Of a stretch of DNA of 64,000 nt, positions 44,458 through 53,305 are shown one piece after another. The position numbers and the translations under genes are program-made. The notes below the pieces were generated by a model that was not told the origin of the DNA, made no database searches, and saw nothing but the letters and a program-made list of their open reading frames with translations. Position 1 is the stretch's first letter. Every line of letters begins with the position of its first letter. This DNA comes from Kordiimonas gwangyangensis DSM 19435 = JCM 12864 (GTDB lineage Bacteria > Pseudomonadota > Alphaproteobacteria > Sphingomonadales > Kordiimonadaceae), in assembly GCF_000375545.1 (NCBI RefSeq), contig NZ_AQXF01000004.1, positions 124,001-188,000 of the forward strand. The letters run 5' to 3'.

Positions 44458-44487
44458 GCTTGTGGGGCCGAATAAGGCCCCACAAGC
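44458..44487. terminator. Hairpin between gabT-like gene and the hydrolase
   Basis: A perfect 12-bp stem GCTTGTGGGGCC / GGCCCCACAAGC with a 6-base loop, lying between convergent genes without a strong U-tract in either direction. Confidence 0.6.
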
Positions 44488-44539
44488 GATCTGTTTCCGG
44501 CGCAGTGTTCTGGTCTCAGCAGCGTCGTATCTTCCCAGC

Positions 44540-45325
44540 CTACTGGGTGATCTGGTCCAGCCAGCTTTCAACAGTGCCCACATAGGTATCGGGCAGCACA
44601 TGTTTGCTATCGAAATAGTGGACATCGGGCTTGCGACCCGCGGCGGCTACGAGGTCGGCATTTTGCGATTTGGTGGAATATTCATCCTTGTTTGCCATCA
44701 ACAGAAGCCATGGCACCGTCACCTTGGGGGCATGGCTGATGGGTGAAACCGCAGGCACGTTGTGCACCGCTGGCGGCACCATGGTCACCAGGTGGGTCAC
44801 GCGGGCATCTTCGGCGGCCAGAAGTGTTGCCATCTGCGCGCCCATGCTATAGCCCACCACCAACACGCGAGAGGTATCCGGATAGTTTTTGAACGTCCTG
44901 TCGAGTATGAAGCGGTAATCCGCCACTGTTTGCAGGATCATGGCCTCATAGCCAGCGCTATCCCCCTTGCGGGCATTCTTCACGTGCTCGATCGGCTTCA
45001 CATCGACGATGCGGGCCCCATGGAACCGGGCATCGAGTGCAAGCACCCGGTAACCGCGCTCGATCAGTTCCGCCGTGATGTCGTCCCCATGCATGCCGTT
45101 GTCGTCCGCCAGCCAATAGAGGCTCGAGCCCATCAGACCATGCATCAGCACCGCGAGCGGCGCATCCTTGGGCGTTTCTGCGGACTGGTAAATAAAGCCG
45201 GTAATGCGGTTGCCGTCCGGCGCGTCATAGCCGAACTGCTGCACAAATGTGGTGGCAAGCCCGGCTGTTGTTGCTGTCGTGATCGCCAGGAAAAGGGCGA
45301 AGGTTTTTATCATTGTTAGTTTCAT
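44540..45325 (-). CDS. Secreted alpha/beta hydrolase
   Basis: 261 residues with a signal peptide. Catalytic elements of an esterase/lipase-type alpha/beta hydrolase are visible: LMHGLMGSSLYW (oxyanion), VGYSMGAQMATLLAAED (nucleophile Ser), LMANKDEYSTKSQ (Asp) and DSKHVLPDTY (His). ATG 45325 is set by AAAGGAGA. It lies directly after the histidine kinase gene on the same strand but with its own upstream region containing the same tandem repeat type as the ABC transporter promoter. I infer action on membrane lipids or an envelope metabolite; substrate unknown. Confidence 0.82.
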   Translation of the reverse strand: MKLTMIKTFALFLAITTATTAGLATTFVQQFGYDAPDGNRITGFIYQSAETPKDAPLAVLMHGLMGSSLYWLADDNGMHGDDITAELIERGYRVLALDARFHGARIVDVKPIEHVKNARKGDSAGYEAMILQTVADYRFILDRTFKNYPDTSRVLVVGYSMGAQMATLLAAEDARVTHLVTMVPPAVHNVPAVSPISHAPKVTVPWLLLMANKDEYSTKSQNADLVAAAGRKPDVHYFDSKHVLPDTYVGTVESWLDQITQ

Positions 45326-45364
45326 GAGAAGTCTCCTTTGCTGAGGAGCTTCTAGCAACGTCAA

Positions 45365-45386
45365 TGTCAAACCATCGTCAAACCAT
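45365..45386. promoter_or_regulatory. Tandem 11-bp direct repeat, OmpR-type regulator site (hydrolase)
   Basis: TGTCAAACCAT followed at once by CGTCAAACCAT (10 of 11 identical). Direct repeats with 11-bp period are the usual binding pattern for OmpR/PhoB response regulators. It lies 40-60 bases upstream of the hydrolase start and resembles the site at 47323-47344. Confidence 0.6.
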
Positions 45387-46612
45387 CAGGACCATGTGAG
45401 TGTCGCGCTGGTGCCGCCGCCCTCGCGCGGCGCAACATCAAAGCTGATGCCAAAATGGCCGCACAGGCGGGAGACAAGGGCGAGCCCGACACCAAAGCCT
45501 TCACGCCCCGGGTCTGCCTTGCCAAAGCCGACGCCGGTGTCGCTGATCTCCAGCCTGCCGTCGGCCCCCAGCACGGCAATCTCGCCCTCATCGGTATAAG
45601 ACAGTGCGTTCCTGAGGATATTGCCCACGATGACATGCGCTACGGCTTCCGGTACCGGCATCACCACGCCTTTGCAATCAAGGCGTACAGTCACCGGCCT
45701 GTCGCCCACCAGTTGGCCGTAGGCATGGATGCTGCTGGCACAAACAGCTGTGAGGTCACACGCCTGCACGCGGCTCGCGTCGCGGCCGAGCCACAGGATA
45801 CCCTCCGTCAATTGCTGCATGTCCTTGACTGCGGCTTTCAGGCGTTGCAGCGCCCGGTTTTCACCACTGGCTTTCTCCTCAAGGACTTCTGCAGCGCCGT
45901 AGGCCACGGCAAGGGGGGTGCGTAGTTCGTGGCTCACATCTCGGTTGAACTGGCTCTCCCGTGCGATCAACTCGCTGATACGGGTTTCCCTGTCCTCAAG
46001 TGCGCGGGCCAGCAGCTTAAGCTCACGCGGTGCACTCTCGGGGATACTCAAGCGGCCTGCCACACTGTCCCCGTCACTGAGGATATCCGCCATATGCTCA
46101 AGCGGTGCCGATACTTTGCGGCTCATGCGCGCCAGAAAGAAAAGCGAGATCAAAATGCCGAGTATCGCCATACCGCCGATTACCATCAGGAACCCCTTGA
46201 TCTGGGGTGTGGACTGGATGAAACGCCGGGCGTTGAAAAAAACATAAAGCTTGCGACCGTCCGCGAGCGTGCGAACAACCGCATGAAAATGGCCATGTTC
46301 CTCGCCGAAAACTTCAAACACGCCGTAGCGCTCGCCTCGCTCCACTTCCGTGCGCAACCAGTCCGGCATGGCGTCGGTGCCGATATAATAGGTCATATCC
46401 AGCGCTTTCAGCGTACCGCTGGTAGCGCCAGTGGCAGGGTTTTCGGCTACAAAGGCGTCTGCCGCTTCACGCACCTGTAGCTCGAAAATATCGTCCTCGA
46501 GCGAGAAGCCGAAAATCACAACCATCGCCGTGAAAATGCTGAAACTGGTGACCATAGCCCCGATAAAAAGGCGCATGATCATGCTGCGCACACGGCGCGC
46601 GGGACGGGTCAT
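45386..46612 (-). CDS. Sensor histidine kinase
   Basis: A 408-residue inner-membrane sensor. Layout: TM1 (about 14-36), a short periplasmic domain, TM2 (FLMVIGGMAILGILISLFFLA, about 138-158), HAMP linker, the H-box RDVSHELRTPLAVAYGAAEVLE with the phospho-His near residue 228, the N-box NILRNALSYTDEGE, and G-box DTGVGFGKADPGREGFGVGLALV. It overlaps the response regulator gene by 4 bases (ATGA). Together they should control the ABC pair and the hydrolase. The small periplasmic domain gives no clue to the signal. Confidence 0.93.
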   Translation of the reverse strand: MTRPARRVRSMIMRLFIGAMVTSFSIFTAMVVIFGFSLEDDIFELQVREAADAFVAENPATGATSGTLKALDMTYYIGTDAMPDWLRTEVERGERYGVFEVFGEEHGHFHAVVRTLADGRKLYVFFNARRFIQSTPQIKGFLMVIGGMAILGILISLFFLARMSRKVSAPLEHMADILSDGDSVAGRLSIPESAPRELKLLARALEDRETRISELIARESQFNRDVSHELRTPLAVAYGAAEVLEEKASGENRALQRLKAAVKDMQQLTEGILWLGRDASRVQACDLTAVCASSIHAYGQLVGDRPVTVRLDCKGVVMPVPEAVAHVIVGNILRNALSYTDEGEIAVLGADGRLEISDTGVGFGKADPGREGFGVGLALVSRLCGHFGISFDVAPREGGGTSATLTWS

Positions 46613-47280
46613 GGCATTATCTCCAGCGCGTAGCCTTTGCCGCGGCGGGTTTTCAGGACCTCCCCGGCGCCAAGGGATGTGAGCGCCTTGCGAAGGTTAT
46701 AGATATGGGTGCGAAGGGCGCCGGATTCCGGCGGCTCGTCACGCCACAGCGCATAGCTGATGGTGGCGGAACTCACCACCTCAGGTGCGGCGTCCAGCAG
46801 CAGCGTGAGGATGCTGGCCTCCTTTTCATGCAGCACCACGGCATTCTCCGGTCCGGTTACGGTCAGCGTTGCGGCATCGAAGCTGAGGCCCGCAAAAGTC
46901 TGCACCGTGTTCTGCCGCGCCTTGGGGCGCCGGGCCAGTGCCTCGATCCGCATTTTAAGCTCACGCAGGGAAAAGGGTTTTACCAGATAGTCATCCGCGC
47001 CCGCGTCAAAACCGGCTTCCTTGTCGTCGATGGTGTCACGCGCGGTCAGCATGATGACGGGGGCCTGCAAGCCCGCCGCGCGGCGGTAGGCGCTGCAGAC
47101 CTCAAGGCCGTTCCGGCCCGGCAGCATCAGGTCAAGCACGATGACGTCATATTCGTTCTCAAGCGCGAGCGCGAGGCCCTGATCGCCGCTATAGGCAAAA
47201 TCAAGGCTGTAACTGTCTTCCAGATAGTCGGCGATGTTGGCCTGTATATCCAGATTGTCTTCCACGATCAGAATGCGCAT
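46609..47280 (-). CDS. OmpR/PhoB-family response regulator
   Basis: 223 residues: receiver domain (MRILIVEDNLDIQANI, phospho-Asp in VIVLDLMLPGRNG, DDYLVKPFSLREL) and a C-terminal winged helix (GPENAVVLHEKEASILTLLL, GALRTHIYNLRKAL, RRGKGYALE). ATG 47280 replaces a longer frame; the receiver starts there as in its family. It is divergent from the ABC transporter; the gap holds the TGTCAAACGGG/TGTCAAGCGGG tandem repeat, probably its own binding site. Confidence 0.94.
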   Translation of the reverse strand: MRILIVEDNLDIQANIADYLEDSYSLDFAYSGDQGLALALENEYDVIVLDLMLPGRNGLEVCSAYRRAAGLQAPVIMLTARDTIDDKEAGFDAGADDYLVKPFSLRELKMRIEALARRPKARQNTVQTFAGLSFDAATLTVTGPENAVVLHEKEASILTLLLDAAPEVVSSATISYALWRDEPPESGALRTHIYNLRKALTSLGAGEVLKTRRGKGYALEIMP

Positions 47281-47322
47281 GGGGCCCCTTTCCTGTGCGA
47301 TCAGAAAGCATCGCATACGCAA

Positions 47323-47344
47323 TGTCAAACGGGTGTCAAGCGGG
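47323..47344. promoter_or_regulatory. Tandem 11-bp direct repeat, OmpR-type regulator site (ABC operon)
   Basis: TGTCAAACGGG then TGTCAAGCGGG (10 of 11 identical) between the response regulator and the ABC genes. A TTGACA follows at 47369-47374 with no clear -10, as expected for an activator-dependent promoter. Confidence 0.62.
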
Positions 47345-47413
47345 GCGCTCGTCTCATTTCACCTTCATTTGACAAACGCGCAGGCATGATGCGCAAAACG
47401 ACAGGAGAGGGCC

Positions 47414-48073
47414 ATGAAAACCGCCATTGAGCTTGAAAATATCCGCCACGAATTTGACACCGACAAGGAATGCATCCGCCTATTTGACAATCTGAGCCTG
47501 AGCATAGGCAAGGGCCAGTCGCTGGCTATTGTCGGTCCTTCGGGCGCGGGCAAGTCCAGCCTTTTGTCCATCGCGGCAGGGCTTGAGGCACCAACGGGCG
47601 GCATGGTGCGTTTCTTCGTGCGGGGCGAGGAAGTTGATGCCCGTACGCTCAGGGCGCACAGCGGTTTCATTTTCCAGCAGTTTCACCTGATGCCGGAACT
47701 GGATGCCATCGGCAACCTTGCGCTGCCCCTCCGCCTCAAGGGGCGGCGGGATGCTTTTGATCAGGCGGCAGCATGGCTTGATAAAGTTGGCCTCAAGGAC
47801 CGTGCCCGTCACCGCCCGCACCAACTGAGCGGCGGTGAACAGCAGCGCATTGCACTGGCCCGTGCCTTCATCTCGAGGCCGGATTTCATCTTTGCGGATG
47901 AGCCTACCGGCAACCTTGATGTCCGCACGTCAGAAGGCGTCACCTCGCTGATGTTTGACTGCGCGCGCGAGACCGGCTGCGGCCTTGTGATTGTCACCCA
48001 CAGCAGCCGCCTGGCGGCACAGGCCGACGAGCGCCTTCATCTCGAAGCTGGCAAGCTGGAGATGGCGGCATGA
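47414..48073 (+). CDS. ABC transporter ATP-binding protein (YbbA/LolD type)
   Basis: 219 residues with Walker A GPSGAGKSSLLS, Q-loop IFQQFHLMPEL, signature LSGGEQQRIALARAF, Walker B FIFADEPTGNLD and H-loop VIVTHSSR. It is of the MacB/LolD/YbbA class, whose members energise envelope exporters or extraction machines rather than importers. Start has AGGAGAGGGCC upstream. Its stop overlaps the permease start by 4 bases. Confidence 0.93.
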   Translation: MKTAIELENIRHEFDTDKECIRLFDNLSLSIGKGQSLAIVGPSGAGKSSLLSIAAGLEAPTGGMVRFFVRGEEVDARTLRAHSGFIFQQFHLMPELDAIGNLALPLRLKGRRDAFDQAAAWLDKVGLKDRARHRPHQLSGGEQQRIALARAFISRPDFIFADEPTGNLDVRTSEGVTSLMFDCARETGCGLVIVTHSSRLAAQADERLHLEAGKLEMAA

Positions 48074-50547
48074 GCAAGATTCAACTAACCCTTGAGAACA
48101 GCCTGAACGACCTGAAAGACGGCGATGGCCGCATCAGCCTCACAACCCAGGCTGCGCTTCTGATGTTCCTGATCACCCTGACACTCACCAGCGCGTCGAT
48201 CCAGAAATTCCTCGCCACCAACCTTGACCAGATGCTGGGGGCTGACCTTGTGGTGGAAACCCATGCACCCCTTGCTGACACACAGGAGGCAACCCTGCGC
48301 GCCATGGCAGACGGTGTGTCTGTAACCGGTCTCTCGGGCATTACCCTGACACACGGTGACGCATGGGCACGGGTGCAGCTCAAGTCGGTTGATGATCACT
48401 ATCCGCTTGAGGGCACACTCAAGATTGCCGACAGTCCCGGAGCACTTGAGCGCAGCGCAGATAGGGGGCCCAAAGGGGGCGAGATCTGGTTGGGGGCACG
48501 CTTGGCCACCAAGTTGCAGGCGCGTGTTGGTGATACGCTCACGATTGCTGACACGCCCCTTAAGGTCTCGGCAATCCTGCTCCATGAACCGGACCGGCTG
48601 ATGGAAGGCCACAATGTGGACCTGCGGGCCATGGTGCACAGCGGCAGCTTGCGGGCTGAGATGGCCACACGGGGTAAGGACCGCACGCGCTATCTGATCT
48701 CCGGCACGCCGACTGCACTTGCGAACGTTGAGGAGTGGGTTGGTGAGACCCTGCCCGCGGCCAGCATCGTCAAGAAACAGGGTGGGCGGCATCCGCTTGC
48801 CTCCTTCTGGCAGCGCACGGAAAACTTCCTTGGGCTCGCGAGCGTAATCCTCTTTTTCCTAGGTGCTGTTGCGCTTGATATGACCAACCGCCGCTGGCTG
48901 GCGAAAATGCGCTACCGCCTCGCGGTCTATAGTAGTTTTGGCACTCCGCTGGGCACCGGCATTGCCATGGCGATGGGCGGCTGGCTCATCTCGTTCCTGA
49001 TGGCGGCAGCGGTAGCAACCGCGCTCGCCGCTCTTGCCCATGGTGCCATTGTCGCGAAACTCCAGGCGGTATTTCCGGGCGCGCGAGCCAATTGGGACGC
49101 GCTGGCCATACTGAAAACCACCGGGCTGTTGCTCATGCTTCTGATGGCGCTCCAGTTACCCAGTATTCTCAAGCTTGCGCGGTCGTCGCTGTTGTCGCTC
49201 ATCCGGCACACGGGCGAAGGGCACTATGTCTGGGCGCGCCTTGCTGCTGGCCTGCTCGCCGTATCGCTTCTGGCCGCGGCCTATTCGGACAACTGGCTTT
49301 TGACCGGCATGACGCTGGCGGCCATGGGCGTGGCGCTGGTGCTGATGATCGTGCTCACATGGGCCACTGTCCGGCTGGGTGACCTTTGGGGGCGTCGCCG
49401 CGCGGGCCTGTTGCCGTTTGCCTTCTTCATCATGCGCCAGCGGCTGTTTGCCAAGTCAGCGCAGGTGATGGGGCTCGGGCTTAGCGGGCTTCTGCTTCTG
49501 TTCACGCTGATGCTGATGCGCGACCTTGGCGCCATGATGGAGGGCTACAGCCGCACCCATGACGGCAACCTGATGATTTCCGAAGCACAGGAAAGCCATG
49601 TTGCAGCGCTCGTGACCTGGGCGGATGAGAATGGCGCGAAGGTGCTGACGCTCCGTCCCTTTGTTTATGCCAAGCTCCTCACCGTGAATGGCGTGCGCTT
49701 GCAGGACTATATGCAAAAGCCCAGTGACAGCATGACAACGCTTCAGGAACCCGTGCGCCTTACCTGGACGGATGAGATGCCGCAAAACAACCGCCTTGCG
49801 GGCGGCACCTTCTGGCAAGCAGATGATACGGCATGGCAGCAGATTTCGCTTGAGCAGGAAGTCATGACAGACATGAATTTCAGCTACGGCGACACACTGA
49901 CCTATCAGATTGGTGACAGGCAGTATGACTTCACGCTGGTGGCAAGCCATGTGTTCCGCGCGGGCAGGGGCTCGATCACTTTCTGGTTCCAGATGCCGGC
50001 AACAGCCCGCGCCCATATTGATGCGCCGACCCGCTATATGGGCAGCATGGAACTGCCGGATGCCGCATGGGACAAGCTGGCGGCCCTGTGGCAGCAGAAC
50101 CCCACCCTCGCGCTCGCGCCGCTCAGGGAGCTGACTGAACGCTTCGACCAGATCCTCGCCATCGTCACGCAGGTCACCAGCGGGTATGCGGGTATGATCC
50201 TCCTGCTGGCGCTTTTTGTGCTGGCGGCCAGTGTCAGCGGTTTCCGCGCCGACGACCGCCAGAAAAATGGCCTATTGATGAGCATGGGGCTGAAAGACAG
50301 GGATTGCCTGTGGCTGAACTTCCATGACTGGGCCGTCACAGCCCTGATTGCCGCAGTTGGTGCCGTGGGTGGCACCTGGGCCGCGGGGCTGATGATCTAT
50401 GAGGCGCAGTTCGGCATGACCTATAGGCCGGACCTCATGTGGGTAGCGGGCACAGTGGTGCTGATGGTGGCAAGTGTGTGTGTGGTTGGCTATTTCGCCT
50501 GCCGCCAGAGCCTCAAGGTATCGGTGCGCGACCTGCTTGGCGGCTGA
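48070..50547 (+). CDS. ABC transporter permease, FtsX/YbbP type
   Basis: An 825-residue permease with one N-terminal membrane helix, a large periplasmic domain, several central helices (about 255-420), a second periplasmic domain (about 485-690) and C-terminal helices ending in a cytosolic tail with VSVRDLLGG. Length and the duplicated FtsX core match the YbbP branch (about 800 residues). In Escherichia coli ybbAP neighbours tesA, a periplasmic lysophospholipase/thioesterase; here a secreted alpha/beta hydrolase shares the regulatory repeat. A joint role in extracting and cleaving an envelope lipid is plausible but not shown. Confidence 0.88.
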   Translation: MSKIQLTLENSLNDLKDGDGRISLTTQAALLMFLITLTLTSASIQKFLATNLDQMLGADLVVETHAPLADTQEATLRAMADGVSVTGLSGITLTHGDAWARVQLKSVDDHYPLEGTLKIADSPGALERSADRGPKGGEIWLGARLATKLQARVGDTLTIADTPLKVSAILLHEPDRLMEGHNVDLRAMVHSGSLRAEMATRGKDRTRYLISGTPTALANVEEWVGETLPAASIVKKQGGRHPLASFWQRTENFLGLASVILFFLGAVALDMTNRRWLAKMRYRLAVYSSFGTPLGTGIAMAMGGWLISFLMAAAVATALAALAHGAIVAKLQAVFPGARANWDALAILKTTGLLLMLLMALQLPSILKLARSSLLSLIRHTGEGHYVWARLAAGLLAVSLLAAAYSDNWLLTGMTLAAMGVALVLMIVLTWATVRLGDLWGRRRAGLLPFAFFIMRQRLFAKSAQVMGLGLSGLLLLFTLMLMRDLGAMMEGYSRTHDGNLMISEAQESHVAALVTWADENGAKVLTLRPFVYAKLLTVNGVRLQDYMQKPSDSMTTLQEPVRLTWTDEMPQNNRLAGGTFWQADDTAWQQISLEQEVMTDMNFSYGDTLTYQIGDRQYDFTLVASHVFRAGRGSITFWFQMPATARAHIDAPTRYMGSMELPDAAWDKLAALWQQNPTLALAPLRELTERFDQILAIVTQVTSGYAGMILLLALFVLAASVSGFRADDRQKNGLLMSMGLKDRDCLWLNFHDWAVTALIAAVGAVGGTWAAGLMIYEAQFGMTYRPDLMWVAGTVVLMVASVCVVGYFACRQSLKVSVRDLLGG

Positions 50548-50605
50548 GTGTTGCGCTGAAATCCATGACCCCCACGGGCGAAGTTTTGCGAGCAGTAGAA
50601 GCAGA

Positions 50606-50637
50606 AAAGCCTCCCGGTAAACCGGGGGGCTTTTTGT
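50606..50637 (+). terminator. Intrinsic terminator of the ABC operon
   Basis: AAAAGCCTCCCGG, TAAA loop, CCGGGGGGCTTTTTGTTT. A strong stem (one mismatched pair) with a good U-tract 60 bases after the stop. Confidence 0.92.
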
Positions 50638-50655
50638 TTGGGAACTTAGGGGAGT

Positions 50656-50727
50656 GAAACGCCGGGCTCTATCTTTGAGGAAGCAGGGTATCGCTACCCC
50701 GCCTAGATGGGGTGAACCCGGCGTTTC
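50656..50727 (+). ncRNA. Candidate structured RNA or leader element
   Basis: Two perfect 11-base arms, GAAACGCCGGG (50656-50666) and CCCGGCGTTTC (50717-50727), close a 50-base interior that can form alternative hairpins (GGGTA-TCGC-TACCC at about 50686-50699, or CCCC-N8-GGGG at about 50697-50712). The mutually exclusive inner stems are reminiscent of a switch. I do not recognise a known riboswitch or 4.5S/6S class. It could also be an inverted repeat of another origin. No promoter was assigned. Confidence 0.4.
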
Positions 50728-50947
50728 CGTGCCCGGCAGCAGTTAAGATTCCCGCCTCAGCGCCGCCGGACACAGCTCTGATTGCATGGCGCGCGACCGA
50801 AGGCAAACCCTCGGAAACGCTTAGGTGCGCGATCATATTTTTTGTGGACGAGATCATAATTTCAACGGTGTTTCGCCGCTTGAGCAAAGTCAAAGACGGT
50901 TTGTGCGCCCTCTGGCTTCATGGATGGGCAGAGAAGGGAACCGGTCG

Positions 50948-51145
50948 ATGAAGGACTATATGAAATGTGGTGACGGGCCCAGCTGTATAAGGTGTCGTCA
51001 CAACCGCGCAGTACACCCAGTAGGGGTGCGTTACCTTAGGCGCAATGCGCTTGGACGCTGCGACTATTTCGCGGAGAAGGACAAAAGCCCGGATGATCAG
51101 CGGGGTGGTCCGCGCGAAAACCCGGAGGAGCGAGAGCGCGGCTAG
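50948..51145 (+). CDS. Small Cys-containing protein of unknown function (tentative)
   Basis: A 65-residue frame with Cys at 7, 13, 16 and 38; CGDGPSCIRC looks like half of a zinc ribbon, and the tail is rich in Asp, Glu and Arg. AGAAGGGAA lies about ten bases before the ATG. The frame ends 21 bases before the convergent STAS gene's stop, with a hairpin over the stop. The reading frame is longer upstream but without a good start. I do not recognise a family; a real gene is possible, not proven. Confidence 0.35.
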   Translation: MKDYMKCGDGPSCIRCRHNRAVHPVGVRYLRRNALGRCDYFAEKDKSPDDQRGGPRENPEERERG

Positions 51146-51155
51146 AGCGCTCTCG
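51131..51155. terminator. Hairpin between the small ORF and the STAS gene
   Basis: CGAGAGCGC / GCGCTCTCG, a 9-bp perfect stem with a 7-base loop, between convergent frames. No U-tract. Confidence 0.5.
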
Positions 51156-51166
51156 CAGTCGCAGGG

Positions 51167-51472
51167 TCAAACGAATTCAAACATTTGACTGAAATGCGCG
51201 ATTTCCAGAATGTCGGCAACCTGCCCACCGGCGGGCGGACGCAGTGCCGCGACCGCGCCGCTTTTCTCAGCACCTGCCTTGGCGCGGAGCAAGAGGCCAA
51301 GCCCGGCAGAGTCGATGAATGTCAGCGCCTTGAGGTCGAGAATCCATTTGCTGCCACCTGCGGTCGTCATCTCCTGAAGCATGGCGCGGAAATCCTGCTG
51401 CACCGAAAACGCGAGTTCGCCCGTAATGTTGGCAGTCACTGTCGTACCGTTTTTCGAGACTGAATATTGCAT
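51167..51472 (-). CDS. STAS-domain protein (anti-sigma-factor-antagonist type)
   Basis: 101 residues, a single STAS domain with the phosphorylatable Ser in LTFIDSAGLGLLLRAKAG. It starts at ATG 51472 (AAGGGAAAAG upstream), 15 bases after the MCP stop, as the last gene of a PAS-MCP-STAS operon. STAS proteins of this size usually partner with a GHKL-ATPase kinase; one is encoded upstream at 53306-53797. It might therefore form a partner-switching module that links the chemoreceptor to another output. Confidence 0.88.
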   Translation of the reverse strand: MQYSVSKNGTTVTANITGELAFSVQQDFRAMLQEMTTAGGSKWILDLKALTFIDSAGLGLLLRAKAGAEKSGAVAALRPPAGGQVADILEIAHFSQMFEFV

Positions 51473-51486
51473 GGCTTTTCCCTTGA

Positions 51487-52626
51487 TCAAGCGTTCAAGA
51501 TATTGAGAAATTCGGACGTGGCATCGGTCAGCTGATGCAGCGGCTTGTCGATATCCTCAGCTGACCAGATGACCTGAATGGACGCGGAATAGGACGCAGC
51601 GGACGACTGCACGAGTGTGGTCACGCTGCCCGTTACCACTTCGATATCCTGCCTCAGACGGTGTACCTGATCGCTGATCTCAGCGGTGGCGGCGTCCTGT
51701 TCTTCAACCGCGGCGGAAATGCCAGCGCTGATCTCGCTCAGCTCGCGCGTGATCTTCTTGATTGAGCTGATGGCCTGCACGCTCTCGGTCGTGGTGGCCT
51801 GAATGTGGTTCACTTGATTGACGATATTCTCCGTCGCAGCGGCTGTCTGGTTCGCCAGATTTTTCACTTCGCTCGCCACAACGGCAAAACCCTTACCGGC
51901 CTCACCCGCGCGGGCAGCCTCGATGGTGGCATTCAGCGCGAGGAGGTTGGTCTGTTTGGAGATTTTGGTGATGAGGTCCACAACCGAGGTAATTTCGTTG
52001 GTGGCTTCCTCAAGCCCCTCAATCTTGCCGCTCGCAAATTCGGTTTCAGACAGTGTTTTGGCAGCGCAGTCGGCAGAAAGGGTAATCTGGCGTGCGATCT
52101 CCTGCGAGGAGGCGCGCATCTGTTCCGTGGCTGCTGCAACGCCGTTTGTGTTCTCAAGCGTGCGGCGCGCTGCTTTCGAGACTTCAATGGTGTTGCTTGA
52201 ATTGGCGTCCGTCTTGCGGATGGTCTCGTTCGCGGCTTCGGCGATTTCTTCCTGGCAGCTCGCCACTTCGCGCACGTGGCGGTCTACGCGCTCAGCAAGC
52301 GCGTGGGACTGGTGGTGGAACTGCTCGATAATATCAATCGATGCGTTGATGCGCTGCGCCGCGACCCGGAATACGCCGGGCATGCCGGTCTCGAGAATTT
52401 TCCGGTAGAAACGGTTTTCCTGTGTGGCTTTCATTGCCGCAGCGGACTCACGAATGAAGGCGTCATTGCGGTCGATGATGCGGTTGATGGCATTGAAAAG
52501 CGGGGTCAGTTCCCCGTCGTTCTGAAGATTCAGAATGCGGGCTTCAAAATCCCCTTCGGCAACGGCCTCACAAACCTTGAGGGCTTTGTCGATCGAGGCA
52601 GCAAGGGAGGTGCTGTTTTCAGTCAT
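51487..52626 (-). CDS. Soluble methyl-accepting chemotaxis protein
   Basis: 379 residues with no membrane segment. The N-terminal 130 residues are helical and HAMP/sensor-like ([37 protein letters not shown]). The C-terminal part is a classical MCP signalling domain with the hairpin tip [38 protein letters not shown]. It follows the Aer-type PAS gene by 28 bases. I infer an intracellular receptor that takes redox or energy input from the PAS protein. No CheA/CheW/CheY genes are in the window. Confidence 0.9.
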   Translation of the reverse strand: MTENSTSLAASIDKALKVCEAVAEGDFEARILNLQNDGELTPLFNAINRIIDRNDAFIRESAAAMKATQENRFYRKILETGMPGVFRVAAQRINASIDIIEQFHHQSHALAERVDRHVREVASCQEEIAEAANETIRKTDANSSNTIEVSKAARRTLENTNGVAAATEQMRASSQEIARQITLSADCAAKTLSETEFASGKIEGLEEATNEITSVVDLITKISKQTNLLALNATIEAARAGEAGKGFAVVASEVKNLANQTAAATENIVNQVNHIQATTTESVQAISSIKKITRELSEISAGISAAVEEQDAATAEISDQVHRLRQDIEVVTGSVTTLVQSSAASYSASIQVIWSAEDIDKPLHQLTDATSEFLNILNA

Positions 52627-52654
52627 ATCCTGTGATCCTGCGATTGTCTGGCCG

Positions 52655-53182
52655 TCAGGCGAGGGAGAGGAAAAGCTGGTTTGCGGTCATACCCTTTTCC
52701 TTGAGCATGGCTTCAAGTTTCGCGCTTGAGGCTTCAAGGCCTGCCTTGCGGTCGCCGCTCATCTCAAGCGCGCGCAACTGCTTATAAAGGGGAATGATCA
52801 CATTGTTGATGGTGTCGCGCTTTGGCACCCGGCGGTTGGAGTGGTAGCCCACAATTGTGCCGGCCGCATCAAGGGACGGTGTCACGTGCGCCAGCACCCA
52901 GTAATGGTCACCGTTCTTTGCACGGTTCATGACATAGGCGAAAATTTCCTCGCCTGATTTGAGGTGTTCCCACAAAAGCTTGAACACGGCACGCGGCATG
53001 TCCGGATGGCGGATCATGCTGTGCGGTTGGCCGAGGACTTCATCCTCCGCGTAGCCGGCGATATTCAAAAATACATCATTTGCGTAGGTGATGTAGCCCT
53101 TTAGGTCTGTCTTTGAGACGATGATTTCATCGTCGCCAAAATAAACCTCAACGCCAGTCACCGGTAAAGCTCTGTCGCTCAT
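52655..53182 (-). CDS. Aer-type PAS sensor protein (PAS only)
   Basis: 175 residues: one PAS domain (about 15-125) with the Aer fingerprint [50 protein letters not shown] and [10 protein letters not shown], then a helical tail ([20 protein letters not shown]). In Aer this PAS binds FAD and reads the redox state; here the signalling half is missing and is presumably supplied by the soluble MCP next to it. ATG 53182 is preferred over a TTG 12 bases upstream. Confidence 0.88.
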   Translation of the reverse strand: MSDRALPVTGVEVYFGDDEIIVSKTDLKGYITYANDVFLNIAGYAEDEVLGQPHSMIRHPDMPRAVFKLLWEHLKSGEEIFAYVMNRAKNGDHYWVLAHVTPSLDAAGTIVGYHSNRRVPKRDTINNVIIPLYKQLRALEMSGDRKAGLEASSAKLEAMLKEKGMTANQLFLSLA

Positions 53183-53305
53183 CAGAGATCCCAATCCAAT
53201 GCTCTATATTCAACTATAGATTGTTTATGCTGTCGGAATGACAGTCGTTATCCGCGAGGCCCGATAATTGATCGGGAGTTCTAAAGAAATCGTTAGCATT
53301 AACAA

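Larger units (their letters stand above)
50548..50947 (+). other. 400-base gap with terminator and structured element
   Basis: Holds the ABC operon terminator (50606-50637), a long closed stem-loop (50656-50727) and an AT-rich stretch (about 50836-50880) that might be a promoter for the small ORF at 50948. No convincing protein-coding frame is present. Confidence 0.6.

Noticed and set aside
50656-50727. Assignment of the structured element to a known riboswitch, 4.5S or 6S RNA
   Set aside because: Sequence cores of TPP, FMN, cobalamin, glycine, SAM, fluoride and guanidine switches are absent, and it lacks the GGAA tetraloop layout of SRP RNA.
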